Origin: Polyodon spathula
Lineage: Eukaryota > Chordata > Actinopteri > Acipenseriformes > Polyodontidae
Reading direction: 5' to 3'
Length of the DNA stretch: 64,000 bases
Assembly: GCF_017654505.1 (NCBI RefSeq)
Contig: NC_054539.1
Span: forward strand, 73,972,413 to 74,036,412
The position numbers and the translations under genes are program-made. Below, piece by piece: positions 41,438-52,546 of the stretch. The stretch's first letter is position 1; each line of letters starts with the position of its first letter. The notes beneath the pieces are model-generated. The model had not been told where the DNA came from, did no database searches, and saw only the letters and a list, made by a program, of their open reading frames with translations.

Positions 41438-42928
41438 TCAGCCGTCATGACTAAAGTTAAATGGAAAAGAAGCTTGTTGATTAGTAACTTGCAAGTAACA
41501 AAAGAGAGAGAAATGAAGATAATATACTACATGAGTGTACAAATTAAACGTAAAACAGGGTCTAATATAGTTTAATAATGCTACACATATCATTATAAGG
41601 TTATTGGATTGAAAGAAGCAGTGAATAACTTGCACAAATATCTGGGGCAAATTAATAAATACATTAATAAATAATACATTTTAATATATCAACAGAATTA
41701 TTTTAACGGCTTTCGGCCAACGGTGTGTCGTAGACTGTAATAGACACAGGTGAACCGTATATACTGCAGTAAACAGTAAGTTTTAATAAATACACATCTT
41801 TAACTTCCTTCCATTAGTGTAGAACTTGCTTTTATGTGAACAAGCTGCTGTACACATGTTTTGGCTGAACACAGGGTGGGCTAGCAATCTCCTTGTTCTG
41901 CTTTATTTCTCTTTGAAAAAATTGGTACCACATTTGCAACACCCCACTTAGCATGCAACTGTATTTGTCGTATGGCCATAACCACCTGGTATCTTTAAGC
42001 ACTCTTGGATATGTTAAAAATATTTACAGCAAATGACCACTGTGGTGGGATTAGATCAACAGCTCATAACACCATTGTGCTATGGTTGGAACTGGGTGTT
42101 ATTTTGGTCTTTTAAAAGTCTATACCTAACAGGGTCCTTGACACTGAAGTGCTATGGACCTAAGAAAATGCTGTGTCATCCAATTCCACATCTATGTTTT
42201 TACAATATCTACAGTGCATTTGAAATTCAGACATATGCATGAATAATTTTAAATGTGGTATTTAATTTGGCTTTTTGAGGCTCTATAAATACATTAGAGA
42301 GTTTATTTTGAGTCATTTATGTAATTTTGCTGGCACTACAGTATATCATTCTCCAGAGATTAATTAGTGCAGACTACTTACTGAAAGTTTAGTTTCAAAA
42401 ACATTTCAACACATTGGGGATTGTATCTTTTTCTGTCTTAAGAAGGAGTGATATCTGGAGAGCTCATAAAATGCACACTGCTTCCTATCTATTGTACAAT
42501 TTAGAAACATGTGTCACAATGGTGTTCTTGAGTTCTTTCGACATTATTTTAACATTGTCTGTGTATTGTTGCACTGGGAGGTTTATTAGGATAATTGCTA
42601 GGAAATAATAGAATGGTAAAACCTGATGATGTGAACGAATAAAAGAAAGAAAACTACAAGGATGCCTCTATTATATTGTATCTCTTAAGAGGGGAGAGGA
42701 CTTCAAACGACATGTTAATTGATGTATTTTACAGTTGGAGCCAGCAGAGTAAACACGAGGCCACTTTGCCACTTGATTTCAATGGAATAAGGATTTCTGT
42801 TAGAATATTGGAGCAACAGAATCACTCTGAAGGATTGCAAAGATGATAGGAAAGAAAATGAACTGCAAAAAAAAGCAATTCAGTGGCATTTAAAGCAATG
42901 TTCCCTACCACTGTGTCACTGTAAGTGA
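41438..42928. other. No gene seen
   Basis: AT-rich DNA. Open frames at 41438-41650, 42033-42242 and 42414-42608 are short and have no recognisable family features. Confidence 0.5.
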
Positions 42929-43645
42929 CTCGCTATTGTCTGAAGTGTACGACTTGCTATTGTCTGAACTGTACGACTTGCTATTGTCTGAACTGTACGA
43001 CTTGCTATTGCCTGAACTGTACGACTTGCTATTGTCTGAACTGTGTGACTTGCTATTGTCTGAACTGTATGACTTGCTATTGTCTGAACTGTATGACTTG
43101 CTATTGTCTGAACTGTACGACTTGCTATTGTCTGAACTGTATGACTTGCTATTGCCTGAACTCTACGACTTGTTATTGTCTGAACTGCATGACTTGATAT
43201 TGTCTGAACTGTATGACTTGCTATTGTCTGAACTGTACGACTTGCTATTGTCTGAACTGTATGACTTGCTATTGTCTGAACTGTATGACTTGCTGTTGTC
43301 TAAACTGTACGACTTGCTATTGTCTGAACTCTACAACTTGCTATTGTCTGAACTGTACAACTTGCTATTGTCTGAACTGTATGACTTGCTATTGTCTGAA
43401 CTGTACGACTTGCTATTGTCTGAACTGCATGACTTGCTATTGTCTGAACTGTATGACTTGCTGTTGTCTGAACTGTACGACTTGCTATTGTCTGAACTGT
43501 ATGACTTGCTGTTGTCTAAACTGTACGACTTGCTATTGTCTGAACTCTACAACTTGCTATTGTCTGAACTGTACAACTTGCTATTGTCTGAACTGTATGA
43601 CTTGCTATTGTCTGAACTGTACGACTTGCTATTGTCTGAAATGTC
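42929..43645. repeat. 24-bp minisatellite (about 30 copies)
   Basis: Unit TTGCTATTGTCTGAACTGTA plus CGAC. All copies keep the 24-base length exactly, so 8-codon repeats stay open: LLSELYDL in one plus frame (open over 42936-43667) and CLNCTTCY in another. Variation is by base substitution only (TACGAC, TATGAC, TACAAC, TGTGAC). Blocks of variant order recur (about 43285-43380 and 43507-43600), showing segmental duplication within the array. I see no promoter or homology supporting a protein, so I leave it as a repeat. Confidence 0.94.
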
Positions 43646-44658
43646 CTGTCTGCAATACACTTGCTGAAAGAGTGACAACTGAGTATCTGCAGTGCCATAA
43701 ATATTATGAAGCATAGCTATGGCGGTGCTACTATGATTGAATTCCGATGCAAGTCTTTTTTCCAGCTATGTTCATAATTGTTTAGTTGAACCTATCAAAC
43801 CTCCTCTCAGGTTCTGAAGCAGTTCATTACTTCTTTATACCTGTTTAACCTAATGTATGGCTCTCCATGACTGGAATTGCCCATTCCTGATCTAAATATT
43901 CAGATCTTTTTCTATTTCCACCATAAAAACAGTAAAAGACAATTTTGTAAAAGATACATTTAAATTTTTCTTCTTAAAGGGATAGACTTCTCCAATTACC
44001 TTGGCATTATGAATAAACTTAGCTTTTTTACATATTTAATCCTATAATTTAAACATTCCAACTCTGTTGACCCCATTTGCTCTATGATGTATGTGGCAGG
44101 TCAGAATAGTATGTGTGGAAATGTAAGGTTGGCAGACATGGGGTTAAATCTGTCCAGGCCAGCAATCACAGGAGTGGACCTTCCCAGTCCTTAAAGAGGT
44201 AACACACTTGATCATTTTACAAGACTACAACCAAACAGCTAAGTGATATGTTTCAAGTCCTCCAAAGCACTTTCAGTGTGTTTCGTTTTGTGATTTTGTA
44301 ATATTAAGATGTTATTTTCTCCTTTCAAAAATATGAGTTAATTACAGACTGGAGAAAACTCTTTGAAAACACAACATGATGTGTATATGAAATCTAGTCT
44401 TGAGCTCAATAAGATGATATTTTGTGTGGCTCAGTTGCTTTACTAATGGGGGGGTAACTAAACTGGTGGGAAAGCAGCACCCGTTTGTTTGAGGGCTGAG
44501 TTAAGGGAAATTAGTGCTTTGTTCTCCAAAAACATGTTCTGAATGAATTTGTTAAATATTGTTCATGCTTCATTTGTACTCAGCTTTAGTTTGTTACACT
44601 GCAGAAACCCCCACTGTCTCTGCTGATAAACTGTATTAATCTCGCTCGTGTATAATTA
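43646..44658. other. No gene seen
   Basis: Non-coding DNA up to the TTA (44656-44658) bordering the next element. Confidence 0.5.
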
Positions 44659-44928
44659 CACTATGTAACACAATTTTTGTTCCTGGGTAGTAAGTGTTAT
44701 TTCCTAATTGCTTATGCCTCAAAAGTATAGAAAATGGCTATTATTCCCCACAAACTTTGCTTTTGTGATCAGGACAGTGATATTTTGAAATTTACCTATT
44801 TCCAATGAGAAAACGATCTTTTCGTTCACATAAAGTCAGAAAAAAACAACATATGAATCCAAATTAACATGTATTTATACTAAAGTAATACAAAAATGAC
44901 TACAAAAGATTTAGAAGTGAGTAGTTTT

Positions 44929-45884
44929 TCAGGATTTACGATTATACTGTAAATCACTTTCACGAATCAGCCCCCAACTGTAGTCTCCCATCATGTTCTC
45001 GTTATACTGTCCTTGGTAGCGGCGTTCAAAGTCCAGTATATCCTGGTGGAAGCACTCGCCTTGCTCCTCTGAGTACGCTCCCATGTTCTTCTTGAATTTA
45101 TCAAGATGAGCATCAAGGATATGGACTTTGAGGGACATCCTACAGCCCATTGTGCTGTAGTTCTTCACCAGAGTCTCAACCAGCTCCACATAGTTTTTGG
45201 CCTTGTGATTCGCCCAGGAAGCCCCAAACCACTGCGACAAAGCTGTTCCAAGTCACTTTCTCCTTACTAGTGAGCTTCTTGGGGAATTCATTGCACTCCA
45301 GGATCTTCTTTATCTGTGGTCTGACGAAGACACCGGCTTTGACCTTTGCCTCAGACAGCTTAGGGAAGAAGTCTTGAAGGTACTTGAAGGCTGCCGACTC
45401 CTTATCTAGAGCTCTGACAAATTGTTTCATAAGGCCCAATTTGATGTGCAGTGGTGGCATCAGCACCTTCCGGGTGTCCACCAGTGGCTCCCACTTGACG
45501 TTGTTCCTCTACACAGAGAACTCGGTCCGCTGTGGCCAGTCCCGCCTGTGGTAGTGCGCCTTGGTGTCCCTGCTGTCCCAAAGGCAAAGATAGCAGGGAA
45601 ACTTGGTAAAACCACCTTGGAGACTGTCACAGAGACGGCCGAAGTGGGCGGCGTCAGAACCAGGAAAGGTAATGCAATACACAAAACACAGGACGGATGA
45701 AATGAAGTGATGAAGACGCCTGTTGGCGCTGGTTTAATACAAAATAAAAGGTTTACACAAACACGAAAAACACAGGACACGGCACTCTACGCCAAAATAA
45801 ATAGACAAACGAAAACAGACTAAACTTAACAAAACGGTGCACGGACAGACACTGACAAACACGGTGAGCGGATACTTTCTCCTC

Positions 45885-45942
<58 letters not shown>

Positions 45943-46345
45943 TACTACTACTAATTTCCTCCGTCTCCAATCCCGTTCTCCGCTCACCGAACACCCAACC
46001 CCAGTATGTGACAACGTGCATCTATATATACTATTGTGCTGGGATTCAATTACCAATTAATTATTCACTTGAATCCCAGCACGTGAATTAATAAAGTGCA
46101 ATTCCCCGTGCTCACATATTACTACATTTTAGTTGCACGTGAAGTGCTGTGCAATCCTCGTGCCTAAATACACATATACATTTTAAACACTCATGTTACA
46201 CAGACCCGTTTATATCCTGTGTACCAATGTCTATACACCAACATTTAAACACACCACACGCAACACATAACAGATAATATACACAGGGGCGGGCACTTTG
46301 TTACAGAGACCCATCAGGAATGCCACCATTGCAGCCTCTTGATGC
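44929..46345 (-). pseudogene. Uncharacterised transposon ORF, C-terminal half, interrupted by an LTR
   Basis: Read downward from 46345: VAFLMGL, then solo LTR c, then FTKFPCYLCLWDSRD and RRDWPQR, a TAG at 45509-45511, DTRKVLMPPLHIKLGLMKQF, FPKLSEAKVKAGVFV, a frameshift near 45240, and finally MSLKVHILDAHLDKF, HQDILDFERRYQGQYNENMM and SDLQYNRKS, ending at a TGA (44929-44931). The order (PPLHIKLGLMK, H..HLD, HQD...RYQG) matches a family of uncharacterised proteins that I recognise as widespread in animal genomes. Its conserved acidic and His residues would fit a transposase. The related 499-bp element has CGA at the position of the final stop and a C-terminus five residues longer. Confidence 0.78.
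45625..46315 (-). mobile_element. Solo LTR c (Ty3/gypsy-type), GAGAC target duplication
   Basis: 691 bp beginning TGTCACAGAGACGG and ending GCACTTTGTTACA, flanked by GAGAC at 45620-45624 and 46316-46320. On the minus strand a perfect 14-base inverted repeat (46036-46049 with 46069-46082) encloses AATTAATTATT-type sequence and is followed at once by TATATATAG (46022-46030). A poly-A signal-like TTTTATTTTG lies near 45745. A (TTA)n/(ACT)n microsatellite occupies 45885-45953. The insertion lies in the coding remnant of the CACTA-ended transposon. Confidence 0.88.
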
Positions 46346-46789
46346 CATCTCAGAAAAATGCAGATATGTATCCACTTAAGCAGCTGGAACTAAACTGAAA
46401 GTTCTAGAAAGTTCTAGAAGTTACTCCAAGTTTACTCAGCACTGAATCTATCTGGAATGTTCTGGAAAATAGGTAAATTTCAAAATATCACTGTCCTGGT
46501 CACAAAAGCAAAGTTTGTGGGGAATAATAGCCATTTTCTATACTTTTGAGGCATAAGCAATTAGGAAATAACACTTACTACCCAGGAACCAAAAAAAAAA
46601 ATAATAATAATAATTGTTACACAGTGTTATAACATATCATTTCATATTTGTTAATATTTGTTTCAGAACCATATCAACTTTACAAAAAAGAACTACATTT
46701 GCATGCACTTTTAATCTCATTGCAAGTATGAAAGTAATTGAAGTGTCTCAATGCACTATTACCGTTTTCTAGCATATCAATGCATTCAA

Positions 46790-47125
46790 ATAACCATAGA
46801 GGTTGGCTGTGGGGAGCCTGCTGTGGGGCGTAAGGCTCATTCCACCAGATATACTACTGCCTCAATTGCTGCTTCCAGGGACATTCCTATCCAGAAATCT
46901 GCAGGGCTGCTACCTGGAAGTAAGCACACACCTCTACCTCCCATTACTATGTCAACCTTGAGTTAGCTGGGATGCTTTTTCCTAAATGGGGGTGTGCACC
47001 TTTACCCTTCCTCCAAGAAAACAGCTAGGAGTCTGCCATAAGTGTGGCTAGTGTACCTTATCCACGTCCCTAGAAATCAGGGTTACTCACATGTAATCAT
47101 AGTTCTAGGAGTGATTTATGATGCA
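46790..47125 (+). mobile_element. DIRS-like tyrosine recombinase 3' fragment
   Basis: A plus-strand translation gives GCGEPAVGRKAHSTR, then ASRDIPIQ and, in shifted frame, CRAATW, AHTSTSHYY and VNLELAG. These fit the end of a DIRS tyrosine recombinase: the HxxR box (HSTR) and the terminal H..Y with the nucleophilic Tyr. The following non-coding DNA contains TAGAAATCAGGGTTACTCACATGTAATCATAG (47070-47101), like DIRS-type termini. Only about 60 codons survive. Tyrosine recombinases integrate circular DNA copies without a target duplication. Confidence 0.6.
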
Positions 47126-47803
47126 CATCAAACAACACACTGATCTCCCCTGGCATATGGCACACAGATTCTTGCTTCCAGCATGTAAGATCTGGCATCA
47201 CAGGACTGTACCAAGGAGGATACCACCCGGGTGTGTAAAAGGAGCAAGTTTAAAGACCTTCCAGTCAGAATTAAAGGGGAAAAAGAATATTATCTGCATG
47301 TTGTTCAGGCTGCTCCGAAGCAGTCAACCCACCAGTGCTACACCTTCAAATTTAAGAGATTTTCCATTTGGTGTCAGGGTACAGAGCTAGACCCCATCCT
47401 GTCTAGTGGCGAGCATCCTGGATTACCTCTGGTCCCTCCCAGCGTGGTTCCACCTTCAACGTGAACTTGGCAGCCATCTCTTCATACCAGGCGTGGGCTG
47501 AAAATAGTTCTATTTTTGTAAAGTTAATACAGTTCTGGAGCCTGAAGTGGGTGTGTATGTGTTGAAGTGTACATGTATATCCATTGCTACAGCACCGGAG
47601 GACCATGATGATGGATGTCTCTTGTGTCCTCTGGAAAGAGTTGCATGTTCTGTGTCTTACCTGATGATGGCAGTCTGTGATTGTGTTGTCTGGTTCCTCT
47701 GGCTGCTCATGTGTGGGGGTCGGAATGGTGAATTAGGGTTAAAAACCCTAATTCCACATTTCCTTACTTTTGTGGCAATGAGCTCAACCCTAACTGCTGC
47801 ATT

Positions 47804-47876
<73 letters not shown>

Positions 47877-48689
47877 TTATATTATATATTTACGTCGATG
47901 ATAAATCTATTCTCCGAGTCTGCTACAGTCTGTTTATTTATTTTTCTGTGCAATTTCATGGTTGGTGCCACCCTCACACATCCATGCATGGACAATGTCT
48001 TATGAGGCAGTTGAAAAACACTGCCACAGCTCTCTGCCCGAGTGCACCTTTCAGCAGTCATCTGATGAAGCAGTAAAAGCAGCTCAGACAACTCCACTGG
48101 CACGTGTTATAGCAGAAACAAACACCAGGGAATTCCATACTCTCCTCCCAGCAGGCTCTGCTAAATTACATGTAACTTTGAAAATGTCACACTGCACCTG
48201 GGAGGAATTACTTTCTTCTGTGCTTCTCAAAATAAATAATGCATGAAAAGAGAAGCAGAGGCAGTGCTTGCACTGCACAAGTGCAGACCTTGAAGAATCA
48301 GAGGGGCTACTGTTTCTAACACGATGCTCATTGGTGGAGTCATAAAAACTAAACAAAAAATACAAAAATAAAAACACTCCTCTTAAATGCAGTTGAACAA
48401 GAAGGAACAATCCAGCATGGAAACATAAAATTTAAGCTAAGTAGCTGAGTAAACTAATTTTACCTGTGTTAAGTAACAGGAGGTAAATAAACTGGGTGCA
48501 GGATTTATAAATTGTTATGTTTCTCTCTGCTTCCTCTCATGAACGATTCATTGGTCCAATTCAAAAAAGAATATTTTGTAATATAACTCAGCTGGAGATT
48601 CTTGACTTATCACTTTAGCAAACTAATATTACCTTTGTCCCCTTGTAATAACAAGGCATGAGTAGAAATACCAGAGACCCAATGACATA
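47126..48689. other. No gene seen
   Basis: Mixed DNA. Open frames at 47118-47390, 47547-48005 (running through an AT repeat) and 47962-48246 have no recognised domain. Part of this may be further decayed retroelement. Confidence 0.45.
47806..47875. repeat. (AT)n microsatellite
   Basis: Thirty-five AT dinucleotides. Confidence 0.98.
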
Positions 48690-49323
48690 AATCAAATGTT
48701 TTTACTGTACAGAAAGAAGATGTCTGATATTGGATGGTGCACACATGGTGCACTGGCTGACCCCAGAAAATAAGACCGTGGCACAGATGGGGGAGGCAAC
48801 AGTGGTGGAGCAGTTCTGCCATGTGGTCGGAGCCGATACCCAGGCGTGGATATGGCGCCACAAGCCCAACACCCTGGAGGAGGCCGTGCAGCTGGCGGAA
48901 AACTTTAAGGACTCTCTAGCTTCTGCTCGGGTTGAGATACTGTTGGTCCCTGCCCTTAGGAGCAGCCGACCCCTACCTCTCTCTCCTCCAACACCACCCC
49001 CACCATCTGTCCCGGGACCCAGACCTCCGAGGCCGCCGACCCCAATAGGCCCCCTTGCCTTCCCCCTATGGAGACCAAGGTTTGCCCCCAGCTGGGGTAG
49101 AGGTGCTGCCCCTGCCCCATTGCCATACCAGCAGCGGGACATATTCTTAACCCCTGTTCCCTCTGTCCCCCCTATTTGTTTTAGGTGCCACAAACCAGGA
49201 CACATGGCCAGGTCATGCCCCGCTGCCATGGAGTGTGACATGGCCGCTTGTAATTGGGCACCTGAAATAGGTAAGCATTGGGAAAATGGTCAGGAGGGGC
49301 CTTGTATGATTGATGTGGTTTGA
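48690..49323 (+). pseudogene. gag remnant with capsid-like segment and zinc knuckle
   Basis: The open frame from 48730 (198 codons) starts inside the capsid-like region: QMGEATVVEQFCHVVGADTQ and IWRHKPNTLEEAVQLAENF resemble the retroviral capsid/SCAN C-terminal domain. A proline-rich linker (about residues 80-125) follows, then a CCHC knuckle CFRCHKPGHMARSC at residues 150-163. Gag packages the element RNA in cytoplasmic particles. The N-terminal matrix and capsid parts are missing, so the start at 48730 is unlikely to be the true one. The frame ends at TGA 49321-49323. Confidence 0.85.
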
Positions 49324-49556
49324 GGTAATGTGAAAACCCACACATTATTGGACACGAGTAGTGAGCAAATCTTAATTTGGACAGCTCTCCTGGGCAGTGT
49401 GTCGTGGCGGCCACGAGGTCAGATGGCTATCTCTTGTATCCATGGAGACACAGCGGCATACCCCACCCTAAAAGTATACTTATCGGTAGGACAGATAAAA
49501 CGTCACCTCGTAGTAGGGAGGGCGGAAAGGTTGCCACACCCAGTAATTCTGGGCTG
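49324..49556 (+). pseudogene. Aspartic protease remnant
   Basis: Reads KTHTLLDTSSEQILIW, where the D-S/T-G active-site triplet should stand; here the Gly is Ser (DTSS). Then IHGDTAAYPTLKVYL, KRHLVVGRAERLPHPVILG, matching the flap region and the final hydrophobic-Gly strand of gypsy proteases. It would process the Gag-Pol polyprotein. It ends at TGA 49554-49556. The stretch 49557-49947 after it is poorly conserved polyprotein linker. Confidence 0.72.
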
Positions 49557-49947
49557 AAGCTGGCCAAAATTCAAAGAATTGATGCAAATAATGGCAGTCT
49601 CAGCCACACATGTAAACATGGCAGGAAGGAAAAAAAGGAAACGAATTGGTGATGCGTTTCCTTTTCACCCTGAAATGTTTTCCCCTATTTTCCATCCTAG
49701 AAAAATGAATAAGGAGAAACTGAGTGCAAAATGGGAGGGAGCATCTTTGAGACAAGGCTGGGGTCTGGTGGAAAAGTGCTTGAATGGTAACAAAAGCTAG
49801 TCAAAGGGAGATGGAACGCAGTGTGACTGAGAGGGCGAGGTTACTGGGCCATCCAGGGCAGATGCTACTCCTGCCCCTCTCAATATACCGGACATGTGGT
49901 ACTCAAGCGCGGACATAGTGTGAGGCCAACACAATGACCCTTCACTA

Positions 49948-51060
49948 GTGCACGCTTGGGGGCAGGTCCGGTCTATTGCAGGTAAGGATGTTGATGGCGC
50001 TGGGGCTCTAGTATATCCACATTTCAGTATCAAGGGGCAATTACTGTATAGAGTAAATCTAGCCGCAGGCACAGGCCAGCCTGTAACACAATTATTGGTT
50101 CCACCGTCTTGTCGGACCGAGGCCATGAGGCTGGCGCATGATATTCCTTTTGTGGGGCACCTCGGACTTGAGAAGACAAGGCAGTGGATATTGGCCCGAT
50201 TCTATTGGTTAGGTCTTCATAATGATGTGTCGAGATATGTAGCCACATGCCCAGACTGCCAGCGAGTAGCACCGGGTCGAGTGCGCCCAGCCCTTTCTGA
50301 CTCTGGGTATACGCATATATTAGTAGTGGTAGATTATGCAACGCGATACCCAGAGGCTGTTCCATTGAGATCCACTAACGTCGCTGCAATAGCCGATGGA
50401 ATTAGTACAGATTATGGCCAGAGTAGGGATCCCCACAGATTTGACTGATCATGGAACCAGTTTTCTGTCTAACACGCTACAGAAGGTGTATAAAACATTA
50501 AAAATACGTCCCATCAGTACGTCTGTTTATCATCTACAGACAGACGCTTTGGTGGAACGCTTTAATCAGACCTTGAAGTCGATGCTGAGACGGTTTGTAA
50601 CACAAGAGCAAAAACATTGGGCATCGCTTCTTCCCTGCCACAGAGTTCGACACGGTTCTCCCCCTTCGAGCTCCTGTACGGCCGATGGCCTTGTGGCATC
50701 CTTGATCTGTTGAGAGAGGGGTGGGAGGAGCACAAAGGCTCATCCAAAAATGTAGTGAAGCATGTGCTCCTACTAAGAGATCGTCTAGATTTGGTCGGTC
50801 GTTTGGTCCAGAACAACCTCAGATCGGCTCAGCACAGACAACAGCAGCATTACAACAAAAATGCACTAATTCTAACCTTTCGACCAGGAGACAAGGTAAT
50901 GCTGCTACTTACCTCATCAGAATCAAAATTGTGTGCTAAATGACAGGGGCCATATGAAGTGATTCGGGCTATAGGGAAAGTGAATTATGAAATTAGACAG
51001 CCTGATCGTCGTAACATGAAATTTATCATGTAAATTTATTAAAGCCCTGGCAAGAAAGGG
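49948..51060 (+). pseudogene. Integrase remnant (HHCC, partial DDE, GPY module)
   Basis: The HHCC zinc-binding domain is present: AMRLAHDIPFVGHLGLEKTR, FYWLGLHNDVSRYVATCPDC. About 25 codons that normally hold the first catalytic Asp are deleted between CPDCQRVAPGRVRPA and HILVVVDYATRYPEA. After a frameshift near 50400, LTDHGTSFLSNTLQKVY carries the second Asp and ALVERFNQTLKSMLRRF the Glu. FRPGDKVMLLL and GPYEVI (after a TGA at about 50941) form the C-terminal GPY/F module. Integrase would join element DNA to the chromosome. Its position upstream of RT is the unusual feature. Confidence 0.87.
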
Positions 51061-52480
51061 AGGTCATGTTCATAGCCCGAAGCAATATAGAGGATGATTT
51101 AGGCCCCTGTCCAAAGACTCCTAGCACAAAAATAATTTCGAAGGGGGAACAATTGGGTCCAGATCAGCAACGGGAGCTGCGTAAGCTTACTGAGGAGTTC
51201 AGCAATGTTTTTTCTGACTTGCCCGGCAGAACTAATTTGGTTGAATATGACATTATCTCTCCACCAGGTGTCACCATGCGAGAGAGACCGTATTGGATCC
51301 CAGAAAGTCAACGAAGTGGCGTTCGCAAAGAGGTATGGGACATGCTTGAGCTTGGGGTGATTAAGCCTTCCAGGAGTGAGTGGTGCAGTCCTATTCATAG
51401 TGGCCAAGAAGGACGGCACCAACCGCTTCTGTGTAGATTTCAGAAAGGTAATCGCTAATGCCAAGTTCGATGCGTACCCCATGCCTTGGGTCGATGAACT
51501 TCTAGATAGACTGCGAAAAGCTAGGTTTATCGCTGGACCTGACGAAGGGATATTGGCAGATCCCCTTAAACGGCAGCTCTAGAGAGAAAACCACATTTTC
51601 AACACCAGAAGGGCTGTTTCACTTTAAAACCATGCTGTTTGGGCTACATGGTGCGCCCACTGCCTTTCAGAGACTGATGGACCAGGTTTTACGCCCACAT
51701 CATGAATATGCAGCAGCATATATTGATGACTTGGTTATTTACAGCTCCACCTGGCGAGAGCATTTGGCTAGGATTGCAGCCATCCTTCAGTCTCTAAAGG
51801 CAGCCCGGCTGACAGCTAACTTGAGGAAATGTGCATTTGCCAAAAAAGAAACTCAATATTTGGGATTTTTAATGGGGAATGGAAGGATGAGACCCGTAGT
51901 CACCAAAATCCAGACTTTGGTTGACGCAGCAATCCCCAAAATCCAGACTCAGGTGAGGTCACTACTGGGATTAGCCGGATATTACCGCCGATTTATCCTG
52001 GAGTTTACCACAGTGCTTAACCCGTTAGTTAAGTGGTCAGCTGAGTGTCAGGGGGCATTTGATGCAATTAAGCATAGATTCTGCAAAACCCCCACTCTTA
52101 TCACACCAGATTTCACAAAGAGATTCATCCTCCACACTGAATCATCGGATGTAGGTTTGGGTGTTGTCTTGTCCCAAAAGGTAGCTGGAGTAGAACACCC
52201 GATACTGTAAATCAGCAAAAAGATGCTACCTCGGGAACGCAACTACTCTGTAGTCGTAGTCCGTAGTTTGGCTATTAAATTGGCTACTCACTCTTTACGA
52301 TATTACATGTTGGGGCACTCGTTTGATCTTGTCACAGACCACGCCCCACTCAAGTGATTAATCATGATGAAGGACAGCAGTGCCTGAATAACTCGGTGAC
52401 ATCTGGCATTGTAGCCCTTCATGTACCATATGGTACACCGTGCGGGAAAGGACCATCAAAATGATTATTTTTCCCGGGTG
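51061..52480 (+). pseudogene. Reverse transcriptase / RNase H remnant
   Basis: N-terminal region at 51066 (GEQLGPDQQRELRKLTEEFS, TMRERPYWIPESQRSGVRKE, SRSEWCSPI), then, shifted, VAKKDGTNRFCVDFRKV and DAYPMPWVDELLDRL (from 51376), a disrupted LDLTKGYW box, and FGLHGAPTAFQRLMDQVLRP with AYIDDLVIYS (YIDD at residues 30-33 of the 51632 frame, catalytic Asp pair intact). LGLAGYYRRF and KRFILHTESSDVGLGVVLSQ mark the connection and RNase H start (the usual DAS reads ESS). After a TAA at 52208-52210 come RNase H codons LRYYMLGHSFDLVTDHAPLK. It needs at least three frame changes. Confidence 0.88.
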
Positions 52481-52546
52481 GGGGGAGTAATGGGAAAGGT
52501 AGATTCAGCCGAGTGTACCTTTGCCTTCACTTTGAGCGGTGGGATA

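Larger units (their letters stand above)
44659..46626 (-). mobile_element. DNA transposon with CACTA-like ends encoding an uncharacterised ORF
   Basis: The left end CACTATGTAACACAATTTTT and the right end inverted (CACTGTGTAACAATT) are flanked by TTA on both sides (44656-44658 and 46627-46629), a 3-bp target duplication. Inverted repeats extend about 150 bases (GTTCCTGGGTAGTAAGTG; CCCCACAAACTTTGCTTTTG). It contains a minus-strand coding remnant and is split by solo LTR c. Without that insertion it is about 1.27 kb and lacks the 5' part of its gene. The 3-bp duplication and CACTA start suggest the CACTA/Chapaev (CMC) group, but that class is inference. Confidence 0.85.

Noticed and set aside
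42936..43716. Cys-rich or Leu-rich repeat protein gene
   Set aside because: Open only because of the 24-bp unit; no upstream exon, splice signals or homology could be supported.
48702..49241. 179-codon minus-strand open frame opposite gag
   Set aside because: It is the shadow of the proline-rich, GC-rich gag sequence and has no domain of its own.
49948..52480. Integrase-before-RT order as an artefact of two tandem gypsy copies
   Set aside because: There is no LTR, primer-binding site or gag between integrase and RT, and the integrase C-terminal module passes directly into the RT N-terminal region, so a Gmr1-like order is simpler. Not fully excluded without intact copies.
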